Assembly (NCBI GenBank): GCA_021768485.1 | Contig: JAIZVZ010000002.1 | Span: 62,001 to 126,000, forward strand | Length of the DNA: 64,000 bases | DNA from: Oxalobacteraceae bacterium | GTDB lineage: Bacteria > Pseudomonadota > Gammaproteobacteria > Burkholderiales > Burkholderiaceae_D | Direction of reading: 5' to 3' | Shown: positions 19,680-25,773 of the stretch, one piece after another | Layout: every line of letters begins with the position of its first letter | How positions within the stretch are numbered: position 1 is the first letter of the stretch | Notes under the pieces: model-generated | Database searches by the model: none | Told to the model about the DNA's origin: nothing | What the model saw: the letters and a program-made list of their open reading frames with translations, nothing else | Position numbers and translations under genes: made by a program

Positions 19680-19787
19680 TTACAACTCCTCCAATTTTTG
19701 ACGGCTGCGGCGTGATTCTGATACCAATTCAAAACCAACGAGTACGGAAACAGCGGCCAAAATGCCAATCAAGAGATAGTTAAACAT
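19680..19787 (-). CDS. 35-residue single-pass membrane protein, unknown
   Basis: The reading frame runs from ATG to TAA and encodes MFNYLLIGILAAVSVLVGFE followed by a basic and acidic tail ending KLEEL. That is one hydrophobic helix of about 18 residues followed by a charged amphipathic cytoplasmic or periplasmic tail, the usual shape of bacterial small membrane proteins. I see no clear Shine-Dalgarno. Support for its being real comes from the composition and from a dedicated terminator downstream on the same strand, with two further perfect hairpins in between (19629-19646 and 19654-19671). It is not recognisable as any named family. Confidence 0.5.
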   Translation of the reverse strand: MFNYLLIGILAAVSVLVGFELVSESRRSRQKLEEL

Positions 19788-20281
19788 AATTTTTATACGA
19801 CACTTCAGTGCCGTCCCTTATCTAGTTTGTACAGTTTCAGACTAGCATTTCCCATGAAACTTACAAATACTTTTTGCGCCAAAAATGAAGATTTTTTGCT
19901 TTGTGGGGCATGGTCATGCAAACAGTGTTGTCCTGATACAACTGCCAGCCGCCGAAATGCCCTAAGTTGTTAATTTCACAGCTTTTTTTCCTGTCCGGCA
20001 TGGCGCTCGCGCTGGCTCCGGCAGCGCTGTTATTGCGGGAAAATCGAAGCGTCATGGCCGGCATCGAATTGCATTGCGATAGCCGCAATTTTTGAAAAAT
20101 ATCGTGTCCCTGTTTGCCTGTCATTGTCTTGTCACAATTGCGGCGCACTCTTTTCGTTTGCAGCGGGACGGCGAGCGGCGGCAGTGTTTTCGGGCTTGCC
20201 GTACGGCTTGCGCTTGCTGCTGTCTGGCGCCTGCTGCGATAAGACCAATATTGCTGGTCTGTGCGTTAAAAGGAGTACACT
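19788..20281. other. Intergenic, no gene recognised
   Basis: This 494-bp spacer between the small minus-strand gene and the protein at 20282 is noticeably more AT-rich near 19790-19960. A 95-codon frame exists on the minus strand (19861-20148) but has no ribosome-binding site and no recognisable composition. Promoters of both flanking genes must lie here. Confidence 0.4.
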
Positions 20282-20482
20282 ATGTCTGACGAAATTGTCA
20301 TCGTGCCTGACGGCGAGCGTTATCATCTCGTGCATGGCCATCTGCATCTGGCTAATCTGCTGGCGATGTCGAAACAGGTGAAGGTCGAGGTGCCTGGTGT
20401 CGGCACCGTCACGATTTTTAAGACGCGGGCTGGATTGCGGGTCAATAACAATATTGATGTTGTCGGACGGCAACTTGAGTAA
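20282..20482 (+). CDS. Small soluble protein, unknown
   Basis: This 66-residue protein is preceded by an excellent AAAGGAG at the right distance. The sequence starts MSDEIVIVPDGERYHLVHGH, and the second half (KVEVPGVGTVTIFKTRAG) looks beta-rich, like a small barrel. There is no signal peptide or membrane segment. It has no obvious partner; the next gene, another small protein, starts 105 bp downstream after a 20-bp tandem duplication. Confidence 0.65.
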   Translation: MSDEIVIVPDGERYHLVHGHLHLANLLAMSKQVKVEVPGVGTVTIFKTRAGLRVNNNIDVVGRQLE

Positions 20483-20510
20483 GCTCGCCTATTCAAGACG
20501 CTGTTAAAGT

Positions 20511-20549
20511 CCGGCATTTTTATACTTCATCCGGCATTTTATACTTCAA
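20511..20549. repeat. Tandem duplication of about 20 bp, two copies
   Basis: CCGGCATTTTTATACTTCAT is followed directly by a copy lacking one T (CCGGCATTTTATACTTCAA), between two small genes. Confidence 0.92.
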
Positions 20550-20587
20550 ATAATGCCAGCCTTCGCTGGCTTGAAAGAGTGACAAGC

Positions 20588-20824
20588 ATGCATTCCTTTT
20601 CTCATTTGAAAACTCCGGCCGCGCCGATCGTGTACCAGACATCCGATGATCTGAGTCTGGCCGTCAGTTGTATCATCGACGCGTTTGAATTGACCTGCGA
20701 CCATGAAATGGCGACCGAGATCGCCTTGCGCCGCGCCGCCGAGCTGGCCGGCGACGCCAAGACTGCCGGCCTGATCGCGGTGCTCGGCAAGATCATGGAA
20801 CGCAGCTATCGCACCGAGCATTGA
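20588..20824 (+). CDS. Small soluble protein, unknown
   Basis: A 78-residue protein, mostly helical: LAVSCIIDAFELTCDHEMA followed by TEIALRRAAELAGDAKTAG and an IAVLGKIMERSYR end. The Shine-Dalgarno is a GAGTGA stretch before the ATG. No motif identifies a function. Helical content, size and lack of Cys clusters would fit a regulator or adaptor, but this is only a description. It follows the 66-residue protein on the same strand. Confidence 0.55.
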   Translation: MHSFSHLKTPAAPIVYQTSDDLSLAVSCIIDAFELTCDHEMATEIALRRAAELAGDAKTAGLIAVLGKIMERSYRTEH

Positions 20825-21170
20825 CGGCTCGCATCGATCAGGCGAATTTGCCTTGTCGGGTCGGCTTTGTCCGCGGCAGCCCGCTGATGATTGCTCATAG
20901 CCTTATTCCCATAGCCGTCTTGTCCCCGTGGCCGTCTTGTATTTTTTCACCGCCGATATTTCCCCGATTCGGCTGCCTGTGATCGACTTTAACTGGCTGC
21001 GCGTTCTAAGTGGCAAGCGCACTGCGCAAGTCCTTGCGCCTGATTGCTTTCCGGAGCGGATCGGGATGAGTGCTGTAAATAGTTAGGCCGGCCACCGCTG
21101 AGCTGAAAATAAATTCAGCTATACTGTGCCTCTGAAAAGGTATCTATATAGTGGCGCGGCTATTCATGTC
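20825..21170. other. Intergenic, no gene recognised
   Basis: 346 bp. It contains a 10-bp direct repeat GCCGTCTTGT at 20914-20923 and 20931-20940 (period 17) and an AT-rich stretch at 21105-21150 that probably holds the promoter of the next gene. Nothing else stands out. Confidence 0.4.
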
Positions 21171-22400
21171 ATGAGAAAAACATCGGCTTACCTCATTCGT
21201 ATCACCATTATCTGTTTCCTCGGATGTGCCGGCATTTTTGCTCGCGCCGCGCAGGTCCAGCCCGTCTCGGCGCCCCCGCTAGAGCTGACAGTCGTGGACC
21301 TGAGCCCGAAGTTCATGAATTTTTATGATGAAGCGACGAGAGGGCAGGCCTCATCGGAGCAGCGCTGGGCTTTATGGCAAAAATATTTTGACTTTGCCGC
21401 AGTGCCGTCCACTCCTGACGGTCAAGCAGTGGCGCGGCAAATGCTTGACCGGGCCTGGCCGCTTTATCCTGCCGCTCTGGACCGGATTCGCCAGGGTGCG
21501 GCCGGCCTGAGCCCCGATCCGCGGGCGAGTGTGCGCGCCGTTGCCGACCTGCTCAAGCCGGCCGGCCGTGTCAAGCTGACCGTGGCCGTTTATGTGGGAG
21601 CGTTCGAAGAAAATGCTTTTACTACCGCACAAAATGGCATGATCGTCGTTGCCGTGCCGCTCGAAGCTGCCGCCGAAGCGCGGGGGCTCAAAATGACGCA
21701 TGAAATGGTTCATGCCGTTCACATCGGCATGGGCAGTTTCTCCGGCGCCTGGCCGCGCACGGTCGGTGCCACGGTACTGACCGAAGGGCTGGCCATGCGC
21801 GTTACCCAGAGTTTGAATCCCGATCTGCCCACGCGCGCCGTGATCGAAGAGCGGGCCGGCTGGCTGGCCGAAGCCGACGGCAAACGCCTTGCGATTTTAA
21901 AAGACATTCAGGGTGTTTTGAATTCAAATAGCCGCGACGATGTGCGCCGTTACACGGTCGGCAAAGGACCGGCCGGCATTGAGCGCGAGGCGTATTACGT
22001 CGGCTGGCTGGTGCTTGGCTACTGGCTGGAGCAGGGCCTGAGCTTTGGCGATATTGCCCGCATTCCAGAGGCGCAAATGCCTGCGCGCGTTGGCGAGGTG
22101 ATACAAAAGCTGCTGGCGCAAGCGGCGCCGCCGCTGCATGCCACTGTTGCTTGCGATCGCGGGCTGAACGCGCGCCGGGCCGGCAGCGCTTTTTGCGGCG
22201 AGCTTGTCGTGTCGAGCCGCGCGGCCAGGACCGCTGATGTCAGTTCATCGGATAAGACCCTGCGTGCCCGACAGTCTGTGGGAGCACAAGGCTTTTCGTC
22301 TTCTGCCGGAAGCGGCCGGTCCGATGCAAGCCAGACTGAGCCCGGTTCCCGCACGCCGGCCGGGCGCTACAGCAGCCGCCAGGGCGGCAATCCCCCCTGA
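21171..22400 (+). CDS. Putative secreted HExxH metallopeptidase-like protein
   Basis: The 409-aa product begins with a signal peptide (MRKTSAYLIRITIICFLG, cleavage near ARAA-Q). A gluzincin-like arrangement is visible: HEMVH at about residues 177-181 and a downstream TEGLAM glutamate near residue 205, within a fold resembling the DUF2268 family of predicted Zn proteases. I infer a periplasmic or secreted Zn enzyme; no substrate is suggested. The last 70-80 residues (after LAQAAPPLHATVACDRG) are Ser/Arg/Gly-rich and unlike the rest. They may be a disordered tail or the result of an old frameshift. The ATG at 21171 was preferred over an upstream GTG at 21126 because it begins the signal peptide. 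Confidence 0.6.
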   Translation: MRKTSAYLIRITIICFLGCAGIFARAAQVQPVSAPPLELTVVDLSPKFMNFYDEATRGQASSEQRWALWQKYFDFAAVPSTPDGQAVARQMLDRAWPLYPAALDRIRQGAAGLSPDPRASVRAVADLLKPAGRVKLTVAVYVGAFEENAFTTAQNGMIVVAVPLEAAAEARGLKMTHEMVHAVHIGMGSFSGAWPRTVGATVLTEGLAMRVTQSLNPDLPTRAVIEERAGWLAEADGKRLAILKDIQGVLNSNSRDDVRRYTVGKGPAGIEREAYYVGWLVLGYWLEQGLSFGDIARIPEAQMPARVGEVIQKLLAQAAPPLHATVACDRGLNARRAGSAFCGELVVSSRAARTADVSSSDKTLRARQSVGAQGFSSSAGSGRSDASQTEPGSRTPAGRYSSRQGGNPP

Positions 22401-22905
22401 GCCGCCAAACCGCAGCAAAGCCCGCCGCATGATGTGGCGCAATTCCTGACCGCTGCCGATGGCGCGGCAGCGTCTGGCATTGCCTGCCGGGCTTTTTCGC
22501 CGCCTTGAACAGCAAGCAGTGCATGCCTACGGTATTTTCTGCCTTGGAAATTCTTTGCAAAATGTGACTGGACGCTATGTATTCGGCCGCCACCGGCGAT
22601 TTGCCGCAAAAACGGGGCAGCCTGTTACGTTTTACCGGCAGGAAACGGATCTTCGCCGCAAAAAAAAGCCCCGCACGCGGCGGGGCAAAAAGTACTAGGA
22701 GGGTGTGAAATTGGTGCTGGAATATTTCCCCACCGCCAGCGCCGGTGAAGCGCTGGTTTTGCGCACACACAGATCATATCGAAATGAAATTACCGGACTA
22801 TTACATGGGCAACTTAAGAGGGAAAAAATTTAAGGGGTGGCATTAAGGGGGCGGCACTTAAGGGCGAAGAAAACCGGCCCGGGACCGCTAGTTGTTGCAA
22901 CCGGT
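22401..22905. other. Intergenic, no gene recognised
   Basis: 505 bp. It holds the minus-strand terminator at 22660-22686 and three imperfect copies of a TTAAGGGG(T/G)GGCA-type unit at 22829-22866. Open frames here lack ribosome-binding sites and normal composition. Confidence 0.4.
22660..22686 (-). terminator. Rho-independent terminator of the nuclease operon
   Basis: A perfect 7-bp stem GCCCCGC / GCGGGGC with a 5-base loop is followed on the minus strand by eight T residues. It lies about 220 bp beyond the stop of the last gene (22906). Confidence 0.8.
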
Positions 22906-23139
22906 TTAAATTTTGCGCCAAATTCTGCCCGAGATAATCTCAATAAATATTTCTTGGGCTGAGATATATTCCGCCTGGCGACCATCTTCAGTTTCGTAGT
23001 GGCTGGCTCCTGCGAGCCATTGTGCCGAGCCGGAAACAGGCGTGTGTTCGGTATAGGTGGTGTACTGTGTAATTGTTCCAATTATTTCATTGGTATCGAC
23101 AACCTCGATTTGCTCTGACGGTTCTGTTTTAGTCTTCAT
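22906..23139 (-). CDS. Small soluble protein, unknown
   Basis: A 77-residue protein (from the ATG at 23139), acidic and Thr-rich, with EQIEVVDTNEIIGTITQYTT and a hydrophobic C-terminal FIEIISGRIWRKI. A GAGA purine stretch precedes the ATG; an upstream in-frame start at 23190 would overlap the nuclease gene. It is not similar to any family I know. It follows the secreted nuclease after 44 bp and is last before the terminator. Confidence 0.5.
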   Translation of the reverse strand: MKTKTEPSEQIEVVDTNEIIGTITQYTTYTEHTPVSGSAQWLAGASHYETEDGRQAEYISAQEIFIEIISGRIWRKI

Positions 23140-23183
23140 AATCTCTTTCTTTTTCGGTGTGGCATGAATTTTTTCGGCGCCGT

Positions 23184-23714
23184 TCAACATCCGTAGCGCT
23201 TGCGCCCATTAACCATCTGATACCGCCCGCCGCGCCGCCCGGTGAGGCATTCGCCGGCCATCTCGGTCATGCCTGGATGCCGGAACTCCCATGGCGGCAC
23301 CGGCGCCGGATCGGCCCATAGCCCGCGCCGGGCCAGCCTGGCCGCCGCCTGCGCTGCCGGCAGGCTCGGGTCGCTATTGTATTGCGTGTAGACCCATGCC
23401 ATGCCGCGCTCGACCTGCGCCCGATTGACGTCAAGTCCGGCACATGTCACACGCGCCACCAGGCGGCCGTAGCGATCGGTATTGCGCACGACATAGGTCG
23501 CGTCCCGCCCCCGGCACAGGCTTGCCAGGGATTGCCTGGCTGCCAAGCCGAACGCCTGTCTTTTCTCGGGGGCGTCGATATCGGCCAGCCTGATTTTGAG
23601 CGGTTTGCGCTTGACCAGAAGTGTCAGCGTGTCGCCGTCGGCAACGCCGATGACCTGGTGGGCGAGGGCGGCATTGCTCACCATAATAAGCAGGCCCGCC
23701 AGAATTGCCCTCAC
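23184..23714 (-). CDS. Secreted thermonuclease-like protein (SNase family)
   Basis: This is a 176-aa Staphylococcal nuclease-fold enzyme with a clean signal peptide (MRAILAGLLIMVSNAALA-H). The calcium- and phosphate-binding catalytic residues are in place: DGDTL, the Arg-Asp-Glu set of KIRLADIDAPEKRQAFG, and the second Arg in TDRYGRLVARV. A Cys-rich C-terminal extension (GECLTGRRGGRYQMVNGRKR) follows the fold. It is likely periplasmic or extracellular, acting on DNA or RNA. It overlaps the upstream membrane protein gene by 4 bp (ATGA), so the pair is translationally coupled. Confidence 0.88.
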   Translation of the reverse strand: MRAILAGLLIMVSNAALAHQVIGVADGDTLTLLVKRKPLKIRLADIDAPEKRQAFGLAARQSLASLCRGRDATYVVRNTDRYGRLVARVTCAGLDVNRAQVERGMAWVYTQYNSDPSLPAAQAAARLARRGLWADPAPVPPWEFRHPGMTEMAGECLTGRRGGRYQMVNGRKRYGC

Positions 23715-24451
23715 GCCGGTGGAATGCCGGTGTTGAGCGGATCACGCGTATGCTCCGTGACGCTATTGATTCCGCCGCGTAAATTTCGCTCGATTTTTAG
23801 CAGCACGACCAAGAGTATCAGACCGGCAAAGGCAATAAAACCGGCTCCGGCCGCGTATAAGGACCAGTTGGCTTGGGTTCTTACTGCCTGCGCATCATCA
23901 ATTGCGCGCGCTTTCTCGGCATTGATCGCCGCTGTTTTTTCCTTATATTCACGAACGGAATATTCCACGAGACTGCCAAGTTCTTCGGAACTGGCTTGTT
24001 TTATTCTGTCCGCAATTTTCCTGTCCTTTGTGGCGGCATTGATAATGACGATTAACTGCTTGATGAAAGGTCGTCCAAGTTCGGGCGCCGATTCAAATTT
24101 GATAAATCCTTCAGTCGCGCCACTTTCATTGACAAATGCGTTTGGATTGCCCGTCTTTAAGAAGTGGTCAATCGTTTTGATGAATTCAATCAGTAAAGCA
24201 TCTTTGGCGCCAGCTTTCGCCTTTGCTTGGGGGTGTTGGCCCGGGCTGTCGGCAGGCGCGTCCAGGGCTGACTGGTAATTGGCCAGGCTGAGTGTTATCT
24301 CGTCTTTGACGACAGCCGGCTTGGCATCGTGTCCTGCCACGTATTGGGCGCCCAGAATCACGGCGGCGACCACGGCGCCAGTAGCGAGGAGCAGGAGCAG
24401 GATGCGAAGAAGTTGCAGATATCCGGACTCGATCTTTTGGATTATTGACAT
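23711..24451 (-). CDS. Two-helix membrane protein with periplasmic domain, unknown
   Basis: This 246-aa protein has membrane helices near residues 15-40 (LLRILLLLLATGAVVAAVILG) and about 195-220 (SLYAAGAGFIAFAGLILLVVLL). Between them is a roughly 150-residue helical, charged, presumably periplasmic domain. No family signature is recognised. Coupling to the secreted nuclease by a 4-bp overlap suggests the two are made together, for example as an anchor or an export-related partner; that is inference only. Confidence 0.6.
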   Translation of the reverse strand: MSIIQKIESGYLQLLRILLLLLATGAVVAAVILGAQYVAGHDAKPAVVKDEITLSLANYQSALDAPADSPGQHPQAKAKAGAKDALLIEFIKTIDHFLKTGNPNAFVNESGATEGFIKFESAPELGRPFIKQLIVIINAATKDRKIADRIKQASSEELGSLVEYSVREYKEKTAAINAEKARAIDDAQAVRTQANWSLYAAGAGFIAFAGLILLVVLLKIERNLRGGINSVTEHTRDPLNTGIPPA

Positions 24452-24593
24452 GATTTTTTCAATTCAATATGTCGGCATCGTGGCGTGCCGTTGCGCCTAA
24501 AAATATTTAGCGGAAAAACAGTCGCTTGCGCATTCAATATGCGTGAATAAGAGTCTGCTGGGAAAAGCCGAGGTCGGCATACGGCGCCGGCGC

Positions 24594-24890
24594 TTACAAC
24601 CAGCGTTCGACGCCGCCATGATGCGAACATGTCCCGCGATGGTTTTTGCTAAAGCTGTATGAGGCATCGCGGCATTTTGCGCTGGCGCCGGCCGGCACCT
24701 TGCCCAATTTGCTCCTGGCTGGCGAATGCACCGCTTGGCCGGCCTTGTTCGTGTAGTGCTTGTGGCTCTGCAGCTCGCCTTCGCTCGGTTCGGACTGCTG
24801 GGCAAGAACTGCGGGAGGCGGACGGCGTGCTTGAGCCGGCGCCGCGATGAGGAAAGACAGTGCGAGTAGGGCGCCAAAAAAGGTTTTCAT
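24594..24890 (-). CDS. DUF3761 family secreted protein
   Basis: A 98-aa protein with a signal peptide (MKTFFGALLALSFLIAAPAQA). The conserved small domain is HYTNKAGQAVHSPARS, then GASAKCRDASYSFSKNHRG and TCSHHGGVERWL, the DUF3761 pattern with paired Cys and His residues. Function is unknown; the residues could bind metal or form a disulfide. It is monocistronic, upstream of the nuclease operon on the same strand. Confidence 0.82.
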   Translation of the reverse strand: MKTFFGALLALSFLIAAPAQARRPPPAVLAQQSEPSEGELQSHKHYTNKAGQAVHSPARSKLGKVPAGASAKCRDASYSFSKNHRGTCSHHGGVERWL

Positions 24891-25106
24891 TATTTGTCTG
24901 GCGTGCGCGCACCAGTATTTTGATCGAGCATAAAGTATTGCTAGTTTTATATTTGCAAACTTTGATGTAAATCAACAGCCACATTGTTCACATCTATTAG
25001 CAACATGGCAGTGTCGTGCAGTGCTGTCGGGGCAGTTCGGGCTGCGGCTTTTATTCCTGCCAGATTTTTAGCAGATTGCTTTTCCCGGCCAAGCGCGTGA
25101 CGGTCA

Positions 25107-25142
25107 GATAGCTGCTCGGATAGCTGCTCGGATAGCCGTTCG
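25107..25142. repeat. 12-bp tandem repeat, three copies
   Basis: GATAGCTGCTCG occurs twice exactly (25107-25118 and 25119-25130) and once as GATAGCCGTTCG (25131-25142). It ends a few bases before the T run of the tRNA-Leu terminator. Confidence 0.95.
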
Positions 25143-25146
25143 GGCA

Positions 25147-25192
25147 ATAAAAAAAGCCAGCAAATCCTTTAGTGCATGGATTTACTGGCTTT
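25147..25192 (-). terminator. Terminator of tRNA-Leu
   Basis: A long stem (AAAAGCCAG and AAATCC paired with GGATTT and CTGGCTTTT, each with one unpaired base between) is followed on the minus strand by T residues. It is 25 bp beyond the tRNA 3' end. Confidence 0.88.
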
Positions 25193-25217
25193 TCCGGTAC
25201 TTCTATATTCGGTAGAG

Positions 25218-25302
25218 TGGTGCCCACGGAGGGACTCGAACCCCCACACCTTGCGGCACATGGACCTGAACCATGCGCGTCTACCAATTCCGCCACGTGG
25301 GC
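25218..25302 (-). tRNA. tRNA-Leu (anticodon CAG)
   Basis: An 85-base class II tRNA with encoded CCA. The acceptor is GCCCACG paired with CGTGGGC, the anticodon stem CATGG/CCATG encloses TTCAGGT (anticodon CAG), a short variable arm is present, and the T-loop is GGTTCGAGTCC. The discriminator is A. Confidence 0.97.
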
Positions 25303-25773
25303 ACTGATGCAGCTTAAATCTGATACCATGTCACCTTTATTGCAACAAACCGCAACAGGCAGCACAGCATCTGTTTCGATCACTGCGTTGATCTGCCGTG
25401 ATGCGAAAGAACAAGATTATATAGGATATTGGCGGGAAGTCAAGCACCTGAATAAACATTTTTGATTATATTTTCTTGAAATCGGCGACTGGTTAGGTAA
25501 AAGGCGCGACCTCCGTTACACTACTGCTTAATTGCTACTTATTTGCTACTTATTTGCCACTTATTTGCTGCCCAGTTATCCCATAATCACAAGCCGGATG
25601 CCTCGCTTTTGCTTATAACGTTTTGCTTGTTCATCGTTTTATTTGTACATCGATTTATTTGTATATATATACTGCTTAACCCAATTCTCAATATAGCTAC
25701 GTAGCCGGTTCCAAAGTCCGGTTCTGTTTTCAGTCCAGGCTGTAATCTCATCGACAAAATATCAAACACCCTC
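25303..25773. other. Intergenic, no gene recognised
   Basis: 471 bp between divergently oriented tRNA-Leu and rnr. It contains an 11-bp tandem repeat (25531-25574) and is AT-rich at 25620-25690, with TATATATATACTG that may be part of the rnr promoter. No open frame with a ribosome-binding site was found. Confidence 0.4.
25531..25574. repeat. 11-bp tandem repeat, about four copies
   Basis: Successive 11-bp units read ATTGCTACTTA, TTTGCTACTTA, TTTGCCACTTA and TTTGCTGCCCA, in the spacer upstream of rnr. Confidence 0.9.

Larger units (their letters stand above)
24891..25217. other. Spacer with tRNA terminator and tandem repeat
   Basis: This 327-bp stretch without a gene contains the 12-bp triple repeat at 25107-25142 and the terminator at 25147-25192. 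The AT-rich part at 24910-25010 is probably the promoter of the DUF3761 gene. Confidence 0.5.

Noticed and set aside
19861..20148. 95-codon minus-strand frame in the AT-richer spacer
   Set aside because: No ribosome-binding site, uneven composition and no homologous motif; could be real but cannot be supported.
22240..22770. 176-codon minus-strand frame between the HExxH gene and the nuclease operon
   Set aside because: It runs through the terminator hairpin at 22660-22686 and has an arginine/proline-rich, incoherent composition.
25107..25574. Repeats considered as a CRISPR array
   Set aside because: Units are 10-12 bp, contiguous and without unique spacers; no cas genes are present.
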